From the NCBI RefSeq assembly GCF_020662265.1, contig NZ_VEWM01000022.1, forward strand, positions 22,529 to 86,528: a stretch of DNA of 64,000 nt. Reading direction: 5' to 3'. Position 1 is the first letter of the stretch; each line of letters opens with the position of its first letter. Shown here piece by piece: positions 1 through 9,284 of this stretch. The position numbers and the translations under genes are program-made. The notes below the pieces were generated by a model. It was not told the DNA's origin and did not search any database. It worked only from the letters and a program-made list of their open reading frames with translations. The DNA comes from Psychrobacter sp. I-STPA6b (lineage in GTDB: Bacteria > Pseudomonadota > Gammaproteobacteria > Pseudomonadales > Moraxellaceae).

Positions 1-1
1 T

Positions 2-325
2 AGTATTTTTGATGGAGGGATAGAACAAGGTATTGACGTCAAAGTACCGACAAGACAAATTGTCGAAGACTATCTACAAAAAATCGAAACATGGGCACAA
101 CAGCAGGATATAGAAGCGGGGTTACAGAAATACCGTGAGTTGCCAACCGATTCCAAAGGAACTTACCCTGTTTATCACTTAGCATCATTAGCTATAGCAG
201 GACAGACCACACAACTAGCCGAGTATCTTGAAAACTTTAAGCAAGGTAATCGAATGGGCTTTGTACCCTATATCAAACAAGACTATATTGAACGGGCATT
301 AGAAGAAGCTAAAAAGCATCAATAA
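2..325 (+). CDS. 3' end of an unrecognised protein (partial at window edge)
   Basis: An open frame runs in from the left edge to a TAA stop, giving about 107 residues of C-terminus. It opens with SIFDGGIEQGIDVKVPTR and ends in a charged helical stretch (IERALEEAKKHQ). An in-frame TTG at 140 is not needed as a start because the frame stays open to base 2. I do not recognise the family. The tail looks alpha-helical and soluble, with no signal peptide or membrane segment in the visible part. A strong bidirectional terminator follows 15 bp later, so it closes its transcription unit. The start and any N-terminal domain lie outside the window. Confidence 0.6.
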   Translation, partial: SIFDGGIEQGIDVKVPTRQIVEDYLQKIETWAQQQDIEAGLQKYRELPTDSKGTYPVYHLASLAIAGQTTQLAEYLENFKQGNRMGFVPYIKQDYIERALEEAKKHQ

Positions 326-339
326 TCATCTTAAAAATA

Positions 340-376
340 AAAGGCAATGATACAAATCATGTATCATTGCCTTTTT
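340..376. terminator. bidirectional rho-independent terminator
   Basis: A perfect stem is formed by AAAGGCAATGATACA and TGTATCATTGCCTTT around a 5-nt loop, with A and T runs on the two sides. It sits between the convergent partial gene and the M61 peptidase gene and can serve both. Confidence 0.85.
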
Positions 377-412
377 ACGCTTAGCTATTTTTTTACTTTT
401 ACCTAATCGCTT

Positions 413-2371
413 TTACCTAATATAGTTAAGCCACGTCTGCCAACCATCTTTTTGTAAGCTCAAAGTCACCTTATCTAAGCTAGGATTGGCGGTTTGTCCT
501 GACTCAGTTTTGGCAGGCACATTTAAGGTTAAAAGCTCATCTCGGCGAAAGGCATGGCAAGTGATATTGCCATCTTCATTGCCAGTTTCCAAGTTAGCTT
601 GTTGACGCTCGGCAACCCGTTGTAGTTGTTTTTTATTGGCTTTTAGCCCATCAATGGCAATGATGACATCATTTGCTGATAGCCCTGCTTGACTTGCAAC
701 ACTGTCACGTAAGACTCGGGCAACTTTTAACCCCATTGCCGTTTCTTCAACTCGAATGCCCCACGGCAGTTGATTTGTTTCATCATCTGTTTTGTCATGA
801 TTTAGACTCACACCATTATTTTGCAATAATCGCTGTAAGGGCAGTTCACTGACACCATTAATATAATGCTCAACAAAATAACGCCAGTCGGCAGGGTCAA
901 TAAATTGATGAATCACCTCCGCAAGATTGCTATCTGTCATACCAATACGGCGGTTATCTTGCTGTTTGGCTTGCGTATAAAAGGCTTTGACCACATCAAA
1001 TAAGCGATATTTACCCTCGCTTAGCTCAAGTAAGGTCAAGTCCAGACATAAGGCAACCAATGCCCCTTTGTTATAGTAGCTAATACCTGCATTGCCTGTA
1101 TTTTCATCGCTACGGTAGAGTTTTATCCATGCGTCAAAACTTGAGTCCGCCACACTTTGTTGGGTACGTCCATGCGTTTGTTGATAGCGGTTGATTTGCC
1201 CTGCCAGCAGTTTTAGATAACTATCAGGGCTGATAACACCTGAGGCTTGTAGCATAAAATCATCAATATATGAGGTAAAGCCTTCAAATACCCATAGCAA
1301 AGGCGTGTAAGCCTCAGCCCGTAAATCCACTTCCATCATCACATCAGGGCGCACGGTTTTTACCCACCACGCATGAAAATATTCGTGACTACATAAGCCC
1401 AAAAAGCGTTGGTAGTTCTCGGATGGCTCGCTTGGCTCATTGGTTTTGGGCAAATCATCTCGGGGGGTAATCAGGCTAGTGGAGTTGATATGCTCAAGCC
1501 CGCCGTAGTCATTGCCACTGGCATAAGTCAAAAAGGTATAATCACTAAATGGTGCGTCACCAAGCCAGTTAAGATAGCTTTGGCAAATTTTGGTGACATC
1601 GGTTTGCAGTCGCCCTAAGTCGGCATGGTGTGTGCCTGAGATAAAAAAGCGGTGCGGTAAGGTGCTTTGCTGATTGTCATTGATGATAAAGTGAAACTCA
1701 TCTTGTTTGGCGATTTCAAAAGGATAATCAATCAAATGCTCATAGCTATCCGCTTGTAGATGATAGTGCTGTTGGTCATTGTTACTAGAATCAGAGCTTT
1801 GCAGGTGGGTATAAGGTAAGCCACAAGCAAATTTGATATCATTTTTATTAATATCACTGTCTTGGCTATCATCAGACTGATTAATATTAAATTGATAAAA
1901 GCTCTTGGGTACGCTTAAAGTGACATTAACCGCTTGTTGTTCTTGCCCTTCAATGGCAAGTGCCAATGAGGTAAAGTTACCAAACAGGCGAAACTGGTCA
2001 ACATAAGCGGTACGCACCGACAAATCATAGCTGTACACTTCATAATGCACACTGACACTATCACCTGCTTGTACGTTGGTGAGTAGCCATTCATTTTTGC
2101 TGATTTTGGGGGCAAGGTGGGTGGATATTTCGGTTTTGTCAGAATCAGTATTAAAGTTATGATAATGCACCGCAGTGATATGACGAGAGAACTCACGCAT
2201 CAGATAGCTACCGGGAATCCATGAGGGTAGCCACAATACTGGACTGTCAGTATCCGCAATAAAGGTGAGGGTGACATCAACCAAATGCTGAGTAAATCGC
2301 TCAAAGCTGATTTGGTAGTGGGGAGTTTGGTTGGCTGTTGCTTGGGGATTATGGGAGGTTTGTTGTGTCAT
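413..2371 (-). CDS. M61 family metallopeptidase with C-terminal PDZ domain
   Basis: This 652-residue protein matches the M61 glycyl-aminopeptidase-like family. Known family architecture is an N-terminal beta domain, a thermolysin-like zinc catalytic domain and a PDZ domain. The zinc motif is visible as His329-Glu330-x-x-His333 (HEYFH), with a likely third ligand at Glu363 in VFEGFTSY. The PDZ part begins around residue 550 (PWGIRVEE) with the ligand-groove region near AGLSANDVIIAIDG. No signal peptide or transmembrane segment is evident, so it is probably cytoplasmic. It stands alone between a terminator and slyD, which is divergent. The peptidase assignment is strong; the natural substrate is not deducible, though M61 enzymes act on N-terminal Gly or Ala. 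Confidence 0.9.
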   Translation of the reverse strand: MTQQTSHNPQATANQTPHYQISFERFTQHLVDVTLTFIADTDSPVLWLPSWIPGSYLMREFSRHITAVHYHNFNTDSDKTEISTHLAPKISKNEWLLTNVQAGDSVSVHYEVYSYDLSVRTAYVDQFRLFGNFTSLALAIEGQEQQAVNVTLSVPKSFYQFNINQSDDSQDSDINKNDIKFACGLPYTHLQSSDSSNNDQQHYHLQADSYEHLIDYPFEIAKQDEFHFIINDNQQSTLPHRFFISGTHHADLGRLQTDVTKICQSYLNWLGDAPFSDYTFLTYASGNDYGGLEHINSTSLITPRDDLPKTNEPSEPSENYQRFLGLCSHEYFHAWWVKTVRPDVMMEVDLRAEAYTPLLWVFEGFTSYIDDFMLQASGVISPDSYLKLLAGQINRYQQTHGRTQQSVADSSFDAWIKLYRSDENTGNAGISYYNKGALVALCLDLTLLELSEGKYRLFDVVKAFYTQAKQQDNRRIGMTDSNLAEVIHQFIDPADWRYFVEHYINGVSELPLQRLLQNNGVSLNHDKTDDETNQLPWGIRVEETAMGLKVARVLRDSVASQAGLSANDVIIAIDGLKANKKQLQRVAERQQANLETGNEDGNITCHAFRRDELLTLNVPAKTESGQTANPSLDKVTLSLQKDGWQTWLNYIR

Positions 2372-2725
2372 AGCTCATTATCTTAAGTTTGTATGGATAC
2401 TGGTAATTTTAGAAACTAAAAGTGTGTCTTTTATCAATTCTAGTAGATTTATTGCTAATTTTTTAGTGTTTTTTCTTGAAACTCATCATAATCATCACAA
2501 TTAATAGCAGTAATTAGGATAGATTGCTGTATGATATATATGATATTAGGTATCTGAAGATACCCTATCTTATTCATGCTTACCTGCCATAAAAATAATG
2601 ACATGGATTCAATGAAATTAGATGGATTCGACGGTTTTTTTTATTATGCAAGTTTAGTATGCTGTAGCTGTATATCAGCACATTCTTAATTTTATCTGAA
2701 CTTTTTCTCTAAACTAGGATTTTTT
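2372..2725. other. intergenic region between divergent M61 gene and slyD
   Basis: This 354-bp AT-rich stretch must hold the promoters of both divergent genes. It contains a near-duplicated ATGGATTC motif (about 2603 and 2624) and a T-rich run. I see no gene, no clear operator and no promoter I would place with confidence. Confidence 0.5.
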
Positions 2726-3208
2726 ATGACGACTATTACAAAAGATACTGCGGTATTATTTAATTATACATTAACTGATGAGGACGGTAACGTTCTTGAC
2801 CAGTCACAAGGTGAGCCATTAGCGTATTTGCATGGTCATAACAACATTATTCCAGGTCTTGAAGCACAGCTTGAAGGTAAGTCTGCTGGTGAAAAGCTAA
2901 AAGCTGTTGTAGAGCCTGCACAAGCTTATGGTGAGTATCAAGAGCAAGCAGTACAAGAAGTACCTCGTGAAAACTTCCAAGGTGTTGAAGATATTCAGCC
3001 GGGTATGCAGTTTCAATCACAAGCAGGCGGTCAGGTGATGTTAGTGACAGTTAAAGATGTTCAAGATGATGTTGTCATCGTTGATGCAAACCATCCACTA
3101 GCTGGTAAAACCTTGACTTTTGATGTTGAGATTGTCGAAGTACGTGCAGCTACTGAAGACGAGCTAAGCCATGGTCATATCCACGGTGCAGGTGGTGTTC
3201 AACACTAA
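2726..3208 (+). CDS. slyD: FKBP-type peptidyl-prolyl cis-trans isomerase SlyD
   Basis: The 160-residue protein has the SlyD layout: an FKBP half beginning VLFNYTLTDEDGNVLDQS, the AYLHGHNNIIPGLEAQLEG segment that leads into the inserted chaperone (IF) flap, and a return to the FKBP core (VDANHPLAGKTLTFDVEIVEV). Family knowledge makes it a cytoplasmic prolyl isomerase and chaperone that also binds nickel through a C-terminal tail. Here the tail is short, with only a few histidines (HGHIHG and a terminal His), so metal storage is probably weaker than in E. coli SlyD. It is monocistronic, with a terminator 100 bp downstream. Confidence 0.92.
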   Translation: MTTITKDTAVLFNYTLTDEDGNVLDQSQGEPLAYLHGHNNIIPGLEAQLEGKSAGEKLKAVVEPAQAYGEYQEQAVQEVPRENFQGVEDIQPGMQFQSQAGGQVMLVTVKDVQDDVVIVDANHPLAGKTLTFDVEIVEVRAATEDELSHGHIHGAGGVQH

Positions 3209-3307
3209 TCCTTGATTAGTACCCTGTTTTATGTTTGTTATATAATGACTATACAGTAGCATATATCAGGTACTTAATTCGTTGCCTAGAATTAGTTACA
3301 TCAGAAA

Positions 3308-3333
3308 AGTCAGCATATTGCTGGCTTTTTTAG
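3308..3333 (+). terminator. rho-independent terminator after slyD
   Basis: The stem GTCAGCA/TGCTGGC (one G-T pair) with a TAT loop is followed by six T residues. It lies about 100 bp after the slyD stop codon on the coding strand. Confidence 0.7.
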
Positions 3334-3466
3334 TATATATACACTGTATGATGGGTAAATTCAGTGATACTAAAATGAGAGACTATCGTTGCCATAAATA
3401 TATTCCATATTTCAAATAGTCCTATTTTATGAGACAATACAGTGTTTTTACCTTCTTTTTTAGCCA

Positions 3467-4279
3467 ATGGAATCCGTCTACCCCATGCTTGATACCTCAC
3501 ATACTTTAGCCAAACGTCCTGTTGCTCTTGACTTACAAAACATTCATAAAAGCTACGGCTCACTTGAAGTGCTAAAAGGGGTTTCATTGACAGCATATGA
3601 TGGTGACGTAATTTCAATTTTGGGGTCTTCCGGCTCTGGAAAATCTACTTTGTTGCGTTGTATCAATTTGCTAGAGCATCCAACACAAGGGGCAATTACG
3701 GTAGGTAATGAGTCTTTACAACTAGTTGCTGATAAGTCAGGAGAGTTAAGGGCTGCTAATAAGCGCCAACTTGAGCAGTTGCGTGCTAAGGTCGGTTTTG
3801 TATTCCAAAACTTTAACCTATGGCCACACATGACTATTTTAAAAAATATCATTGAAGGACCAACACAAGTTTTAAAAATCAGTAAAGACCAAGCCATTAG
3901 TGATGCTGAAAAACTATTGGATAAAGTCGGGCTACTTGATAAAAAAGATGCGTATCCTGCTAACTTGTCAGGTGGTCAACGTCAGCGTGTTGCCATTGCC
4001 CGTGCTTTAGCGATGCGTCCGCAAGTGCTTTTATTTGATGAGCCGACCTCTGCACTTGACCCTGAGCTGGTCAATGAAGTATTGGCAGTAATGCGAGAGC
4101 TTGCCGAAGAAGGGCGTACCATGCTTATTGTTACCCATGAGATGCGCTTTGCTCGAGAAGTCTCCAGCCAAGTGGTGTTTTTACATCAAGGGCGGATTGA
4201 GGAAATAGGCACTCCTGAGCAAGTATTTGATAACCCAACGTCACAACGGGTACGCGACTTTATGTCGTCACATCAGTAG
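3467..4279 (+). CDS. polar amino acid ABC transporter, ATP-binding protein (HisP/ArtP-like)
   Basis: The 270-residue protein carries a Walker A motif GSSGSGKST at residues 53-61, a Q-loop [13 protein letters not shown], the signature LSGGQRQR and Walker [14 protein letters not shown] followed by the switch histidine in IVTHEM. The spacing and the [10 protein letters not shown] motif are typical of ATPases that energise histidine/arginine/glutamate-type importers. It is first in a cluster with two binding proteins and two permeases on the same strand. A terminator follows it, so it is probably transcribed apart from them. The start is uncertain: neither ATG 3467 nor the in-frame ATG 3485 has a convincing ribosome binding site. 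Confidence 0.92.
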   Translation: MESVYPMLDTSHTLAKRPVALDLQNIHKSYGSLEVLKGVSLTAYDGDVISILGSSGSGKSTLLRCINLLEHPTQGAITVGNESLQLVADKSGELRAANKRQLEQLRAKVGFVFQNFNLWPHMTILKNIIEGPTQVLKISKDQAISDAEKLLDKVGLLDKKDAYPANLSGGQRQRVAIARALAMRPQVLLFDEPTSALDPELVNEVLAVMRELAEEGRTMLIVTHEMRFAREVSSQVVFLHQGRIEEIGTPEQVFDNPTSQRVRDFMSSHQ

Positions 4280-4350
4280 TGGCTCATAAGTATTAAAGAC
4301 TACCTATCGTTTTTTATAGTTAGATATTAGTACAATTGTTATGATTTATC

Positions 4351-4379
4351 ATGCCATGAAAGTCTTCGTGGCATTTTTT
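4351..4379 (+). terminator. rho-independent terminator after ABC ATPase gene
   Basis: The stem ATGCCA/TGGCAT, enlarged by an imperfect inner part, is followed by a run of six T. It ends the ATPase transcript before the binding-protein genes. Confidence 0.7.
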
Positions 4380-4489
4380 ATGGTTGTTCATTTTTGTGTT
4401 CTAGTATCAAGTGTAGACTCTATAAGCTGGGATATAACGGTAGCTACAGTTAAAGAATGATTCAACAGCGATGGTGTTGTCCTCACTGC

Positions 4490-4511
4490 TTGTATAACCG
4501 TTTCTATACAA
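4490..4511. promoter_or_regulatory. inverted repeat, possible operator, in the 444-bp gap before the first binding-protein gene
   Basis: TTGTATA and TATACAA form a perfect 7-bp inverted repeat with an 8-bp spacer, about 215 bp before the start of the binding protein. Apart from this and the ATPase terminator I see no gene in 4280-4723. No regulator can be named from the sequence. Confidence 0.35.
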
Positions 4512-4723
4512 CTGTACTATTTTGTATTTATTGCTGAAGAAGATGGATAAAGAAGGCAATGGTGTGTTGAGTGGGTGATTTATCATTGTTTTATGACAGT
4601 TTAGTGAACTTAATTTATTAAATCGTTTGTTTTTGCAACAGCGCTCAGGTATTATTTTTAGTCATGACACCGACACTGGGGTTTATTGACAGTGGTTTTT
4701 TATTTGGATAAGGATTCTATTCT

Positions 4724-5515
4724 ATGTTGAAGTCTAAGGTATTGTGGTCATCATTATTGATGGCTGGTGCATTGAGTATGAGTGCATGTAACTCGGCGAC
4801 AGAGGAACAGTCAGCATCAGCAACAGCCGATGATGCAGCAAGTGCGAAAAAAACACTTCGTATTGCAACAGAAGGTGCATACCCTCCATTTAACTATACC
4901 AATCCTGATGGTAGTTTGAGTGGTTTTGATGTTGAAGTTGCACAGGCTTTGTGTGATCAGATGCAGGCTAAGTGTGAGATTGTGGCTCAAGATTGGGATG
5001 GTATCATTCCTGGACTATTAGCTAAAAAATATGATGCTGTGGTTGCAGGTATGTCTATCACACCTGAGCGCTTAGAAAAGGTAGATTTTACAGAGCCTTA
5101 TTTTGCTAATACGATGGTGTGGCTAGCCAAAGGTGATAGTGGTTTTGATCCTGCTAATGTTAGTGATAAAAACTTAGGTGGACAGCGTTCAACCACACCC
5201 GGTACTTATCTACAAGAAAACTACGAAGGTCAAAATGGCAACCATGTTAACTTGTATGATAGTTATGATAATGCTTATTTAGATTTGGCTTCTGGTCGTA
5301 ATGATGCTGTATTGGCAGAGAAAGTATCTGCAAAAGATTGGCTTAAAAATAATCCTGATTTTGCCATTATTGGTGATGAAATTGACAATAATGACAATAT
5401 TGCCATCGCTGTACGTAAAGGTGATGGATTAAAAGCAGAGTTTGATCAGGCATTAACTGCTATCCGTGAAAATGGTGAGTTAGCAAAACTTGAACAAGCT
5501 AACTTTGGTCAATAA
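4724..5515 (+). CDS. amino acid ABC transporter substrate-binding lipoprotein 1
   Basis: This is a 263-residue family-3 periplasmic binding protein. The lipobox MSAC puts the lipidated cysteine at residue 22 after a hydrophobic signal, so it should be anchored to a membrane facing the periplasm. The first lobe begins LRIATEGAYPPFNYTNPDGSLSGFDVEVA, and AGMSITPER and GGQRSTTPGTY are typical ligand-pocket and hinge segments of arginine/lysine/ornithine/histidine binders. It clearly resembles the next gene along its whole length. A ribosome binding site (AAGGA) lies close upstream. The exact amino acid bound cannot be stated. Confidence 0.9.
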   Translation: MLKSKVLWSSLLMAGALSMSACNSATEEQSASATADDAASAKKTLRIATEGAYPPFNYTNPDGSLSGFDVEVAQALCDQMQAKCEIVAQDWDGIIPGLLAKKYDAVVAGMSITPERLEKVDFTEPYFANTMVWLAKGDSGFDPANVSDKNLGGQRSTTPGTYLQENYEGQNGNHVNLYDSYDNAYLDLASGRNDAVLAEKVSAKDWLKNNPDFAIIGDEIDNNDNIAIAVRKGDGLKAEFDQALTAIRENGELAKLEQANFGQ

Positions 5516-5660
5516 GGTTAATGAGCTTATCTTATGAGCTTAGTTGTACCAGCATATTGTTATCAAGAAAGAATGCAACAATTTTTTATCAGTCAGAGAC
5601 AAATAGCAAATATATTGATGTTTTGATTTGCTCTGGCTGACCTGTATTAAGGATATTATC

Positions 5661-6500
5661 ATGTCATACAAACTTGCTTTACTTCCTATTACTTTATCAG
5701 CACTGCTGTTTGCAGGCTGTAATAGTAGCCAAAATACGGAAGCAACAGATGCACAAGCTTCCCCTGAAGCAACTGCTACTGAAGGACAAGAGATTACCAT
5801 TGCGACAGAATCTAGCTATAAACCATTTAGCTATACAGACGCTGATGGCAAGCTTATTGGTTATGAGATTGACCTTGCCAATGCACTTTGTGAGCAAATG
5901 AAAGCCAAGTGTGAGATTATCTCTCAAGACTGGGATGGTCTGATTCCGGGGCTAAAAGCGAAAAAGTTTGATGCCATTATCGCTGGCATGTCAATTACCC
6001 CTGAGCGTCAAGAAGTGGTTGATTTTACGGACCCTTACTTCGAAAATAGTTTGATATTTATTACCAAAAAAGGTGATGATTTAAAAATTGAAGATTTGGC
6101 AGACACGGATGGTGTACCAGTGGGTGCGCAGCGCTCTACTATCTCTTCGCAATATTTAGAAGATACTTATCCAAAAGCAGATGTTAAGCTGTATGATAGT
6201 CAAGATAGTGCCTATCTAGATTTAACTTCTGGACGTATTCGTGGTTTGCTGTCTGATAAAGTGATTGGTTTGGATTGGTTAAAAACAGAGCCGGGTCTAG
6301 ACTTTGAAGTAAAAGGTAATGAGATTAATACTGGTGACGATACGATGGGGATTGCGTTACGCAAAGGTGATCCATTAGTTGGTCAGTTTAATGCTGCATT
6401 GGCAGAGATAAAAGCCAATGGTCAGTATGATCAAATTGGTCAGTCTTATTTTAATCTAGATAATGCAGACAGTAATACGGCGACAGATACGGCGAACTAA
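5661..6500 (+). CDS. amino acid ABC transporter substrate-binding lipoprotein 2 (paralogue)
   Basis: This second family-3 binding protein has 279 residues from ATG 5661, chosen because AAGGATATTATC supplies a binding site and the protein then starts directly with its signal. The lipobox FAGC gives Cys20. It shares the pocket motifs of its neighbour (ATESSYKPFSYTDADGKL, QDWDGLIPGLKAKKFDAIIAGMSITPER, GAQRST) and is evidently a tandem duplicate. Differences in the second lobe and a longer acidic, Asn/Thr-rich tail suggest divergence in ligand range. A terminator follows, before the permease genes. Confidence 0.9.
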   Translation: MSYKLALLPITLSALLFAGCNSSQNTEATDAQASPEATATEGQEITIATESSYKPFSYTDADGKLIGYEIDLANALCEQMKAKCEIISQDWDGLIPGLKAKKFDAIIAGMSITPERQEVVDFTDPYFENSLIFITKKGDDLKIEDLADTDGVPVGAQRSTISSQYLEDTYPKADVKLYDSQDSAYLDLTSGRIRGLLSDKVIGLDWLKTEPGLDFEVKGNEINTGDDTMGIALRKGDPLVGQFNAALAEIKANGQYDQIGQSYFNLDNADSNTATDTAN

Positions 6501-6578
6501 ACTGCATTTATAATTGGTGCTAATGTTTAATAGACTCTGCTATTAACATTGATATTTGTATTGCTTAAGTCATCAACT

Positions 6579-6613
6579 AAAGACGTGTCTAGCAAATGCT
6601 GCACGTCTTTTTT
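6579..6613 (+). terminator. rho-independent terminator after the second binding-protein gene
   Basis: The stem AAAGACGTG/CACGTCTTT is followed by a T run. The rest of the 418-bp gap to the permease genes (6614-6918) holds no gene; it contains two copies of TGCATTGAT (about 6848 and 6882) that may be regulatory but match nothing I know. Confidence 0.8.
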
Positions 6614-6918
6614 ATTTATTGATAAAAAATAGATTAAAATTATTTTTAGAGTAGGGGATAGGGCTAGGTTAATACAGTCAATGTAGCTATTTGTTGCAAA
6701 TATCACCTGTTGTGTTCAGCTCTAGATTAGTAACAAACTTAACAATTATGCTAAAATCGCTGCTCTGCTCTATATATCAATGACAATGCCAGTATTTAAA
6801 GCCAGTATGTGCAATTTTTCTTTGAACATATCAGATAAACCATACTGCATTGATCTTTATATATGCTGTGCAAATTCCTTTTGCATTGATACTTTTTCAC
6901 TCAAGATAGGTCTTCCCC

Positions 6919-7662
6919 GTGTTTGATTTACAAGGTTTTGGTCATCTCTTGCTCAAAGGTACGGTTGTGACCATTGAGCTGGCTTTAGCTAGCTTAGTCA
7001 TCGGTCTAATTTTTGGACTACTTGGTGCAACGGCTAAGTTATCGAAGGTATGGATTTTTCGTAAGTTAGCAACGATATATACTTCGACAATGCGTGGTAT
7101 CCCTGAGCTGCTTTTAGTACTATTTTTATATTATGGTGGCTCTATCATTCTGATGAGTGTCATGTCACGTTTTGGCTATAACGAGTACATTGATATTAAC
7201 CCATTTATTGCAGGGGTAGCCGCTTTATCTCTGGCTTTTGGTGCTTATGCGACCGAAGTATTTCGCATGGCAATTCAAGAGATACCTGATGGTCAGTGGG
7301 AAGCAGCACAAGCCGTCGGTATGCGTCCGATGCAAATCTATTTTCGTATCATCATTCCACAAGTGTGGCGTTTGGCACTACCAGGGTTAGGTAATCTATT
7401 TTTGGTACTACTCAAAGATACAGCACTAGTATCTGTTATTGGTTTACATGACATTATGTATCAGGCAACACGTGGTAGGCAGGCAACTCAAGAGCCTTTT
7501 ACTTTTTATATGGCAGCCGCCGTTCTTTATTTGGGTTTAACAGTGATTGTTACAGGGGTGATGATGTGGTTAGAATGGCGAGCCAATCCTGCCGAGCGTT
7601 ATAGTAAACGTCTCAAAAACCAAATGAACAAGGGTGTGAACCCACCCACGAGTAAAGTTTAG
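6919..7662 (+). CDS. amino acid ABC transporter permease (HisQ/ArtQ-like)
   Basis: This 247-residue inner-membrane permease starts with GTG at 6919, supported by AAGATAGG eight bases upstream. Several hydrophobic spans are visible, and the EAA loop that docks on the ATPase is EAAQAVGMRPMQIYFRIIIP. Together with the next gene it should form the heterodimeric channel of the importer. Its gene is 11 bp from the following permease gene and is therefore cotranscribed with it. Confidence 0.92.
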   Translation: MFDLQGFGHLLLKGTVVTIELALASLVIGLIFGLLGATAKLSKVWIFRKLATIYTSTMRGIPELLLVLFLYYGGSIILMSVMSRFGYNEYIDINPFIAGVAALSLAFGAYATEVFRMAIQEIPDGQWEAAQAVGMRPMQIYFRIIIPQVWRLALPGLGNLFLVLLKDTALVSVIGLHDIMYQATRGRQATQEPFTFYMAAAVLYLGLTVIVTGVMMWLEWRANPAERYSKRLKNQMNKGVNPPTSKV

Positions 7663-7673
7663 GAGGCGTTGTT

Positions 7674-8399
7674 ATGGATTGGAGCTGGCAAGTTATTTTT
7701 GATTATTTCCCAACATTGCTAAGCGGTGTTCCGCTAACGGTACAGTTGGTATTAATATCAGGTATCTTAGGATTAGGGCTGGGTTTGATACTGGCATTGC
7801 TGCGTATCTCGTCCAACCCACTTGTACGTGCATTGCCTTTTGCCTATATTTTCTTTTTTCGTGGTACGCCCCTGCTGGTACAGATCTTCTTAATCTATTT
7901 TGGGTTGGGGCAGTTTGATTTTATTAAAGAATCCTTTTTATGGGAGCCTGTACTCAAACAGCCGTTTTGGTGTGCCATCATTGCCTTTACTCTAAACACC
8001 AGTGCTTATATTGCTGAGATTATCCGTGGTGCGATTCAATCTATTCCAAAAGGTGAGCTAGAAGCGGCTGATGCTATTGGTATGTCTTATCGTCAAAAGC
8101 TGACCCGTATTATGTTGCCACGTGCGTTTGGTATCATGCTACCTGCTTATAGTAACGAAGTGATTTTTATGCTTAAAGGTAGTGCTTTGGCGATGACCAT
8201 TGCACTAATGGATGTGACTGGACAAGCAAAATACATCAGCTCAAAAACTTACACTCCGATAGAAATATATTTTGCAGCAGGTATTATTTATCTGGTGTTG
8301 TCATGGGTGATTTTGCTGACTTTCCGTTTCTTAGAAAAGCGTATGAATCGTCATACCAGCTATGTACCACCAGATGTAGCAACCAGTACCATTCCATAA
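7674..8399 (+). CDS. amino acid ABC transporter permease (HisM/ArtM-like)
   Basis: This 241-residue membrane protein is the second channel subunit. Its EAA loop reads EAADAIGMSYRQKLTRIMLP, and GIMLPAYSNEVIFMLKGSALA is characteristic of polar amino acid permeases. GGAGG lies 8 bp before the ATG. With the ATPase, the two binding proteins and the first permease it completes one importer, although the genes are spread over three terminator-delimited segments. Confidence 0.92.
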   Translation: MDWSWQVIFDYFPTLLSGVPLTVQLVLISGILGLGLGLILALLRISSNPLVRALPFAYIFFFRGTPLLVQIFLIYFGLGQFDFIKESFLWEPVLKQPFWCAIIAFTLNTSAYIAEIIRGAIQSIPKGELEAADAIGMSYRQKLTRIMLPRAFGIMLPAYSNEVIFMLKGSALAMTIALMDVTGQAKYISSKTYTPIEIYFAAGIIYLVLSWVILLTFRFLEKRMNRHTSYVPPDVATSTIP

Positions 8400-8462
8400 T
8401 ATAAATCGTCTGATTGGCTATTGATGATATGGCTTCACAGTATAGATAGGGCAGATAAAATA

Positions 8463-9116
8463 ATGACAGATTTGGCGATAGATATCGGTAAAGTAGTGTG
8501 CGTGGGGCGTAACTATGTAGCACATGCAGCTGAGCTTGGCAATGAAGTGCCTACTCAGCCATTATTGTTTATCAAACCTGCTTCTAGTGTGTGTGCATTT
8601 AGTCAAGCGTCGATTGCTTCTAGTTTTGATGATATCCCACGTAACCATAAATACGATGTGCATTATGAAACAGAGCTGTGTATACAAATTGGTAAAAATC
8701 TAAATAATGCCAGTATTAATGAGGTTAAAGACGCCATCAGTGCAGTCACAGTGGGACTGGATTTGACTCTACGTGACTTACAAACCAAGCTTAAAGATAA
8801 AGCACATCCGTGGGAGCGGGCAAAATGCTTTGTTGGCTCATGTGTATTAGGTGAGTGGGTCAGTCCTGAGAGCTTTGGCGACTTTACCGATGTGCAGTAT
8901 CAGCTATATATCAATGACACCTTAACTCAAGATGGTGATACAGCCCTGATGCTGTTTCCTGTGTATGAGCTGTTGGTTGATATTAGCCATGCGTTTGGAC
9001 TACAAGCGGGTGATGTAGTGATGACAGGTACGCCAGCAGGCGTAGGTATGCTAAAGGCAGGGGATAAGCTAAAGCTAGTACTGGGTGAGTATCAATGGCA
9101 GGCAAGTGTGGCGTAG
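8463..9116 (+). CDS. fumarylacetoacetate hydrolase family protein
   Basis: The enzyme has 217 residues if it starts at ATG 8463, where the conserved sequence begins shortly after; an upstream ATG at 8421 would add 14 unconserved residues. FAH-family marks are GRNYVAHAAELGNEVP, FIKPASSV, the metal-binding HYETEL, the RDLQTKLKDKAHPWERAKCF segment and the C-terminal GDVVMTGTPAGVG. Its compact size is that of YcgM-like fumarylpyruvate or oxaloacetate-type hydrolases and decarboxylases that need Mg or Mn. It follows the permease gene by 63 bp and may be read through from it. The substrate is undetermined. Confidence 0.85.
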   Translation: MTDLAIDIGKVVCVGRNYVAHAAELGNEVPTQPLLFIKPASSVCAFSQASIASSFDDIPRNHKYDVHYETELCIQIGKNLNNASINEVKDAISAVTVGLDLTLRDLQTKLKDKAHPWERAKCFVGSCVLGEWVSPESFGDFTDVQYQLYINDTLTQDGDTALMLFPVYELLVDISHAFGLQAGDVVMTGTPAGVGMLKAGDKLKLVLGEYQWQASVA

Positions 9117-9284
9117 AGCAGGTATAGTTAAGGAGTGACTATATTAGACACCTGTTTTGTTTTAGGATTATACAATCAAAATCAAGATGTATTAAATCAA
9201 TTTGGTCATACTTTAATAGAAAACTGTTATATTATTGATATAAGACTACTTTTTGTTATCTACAAACCAAGAGAACATTAAAAA

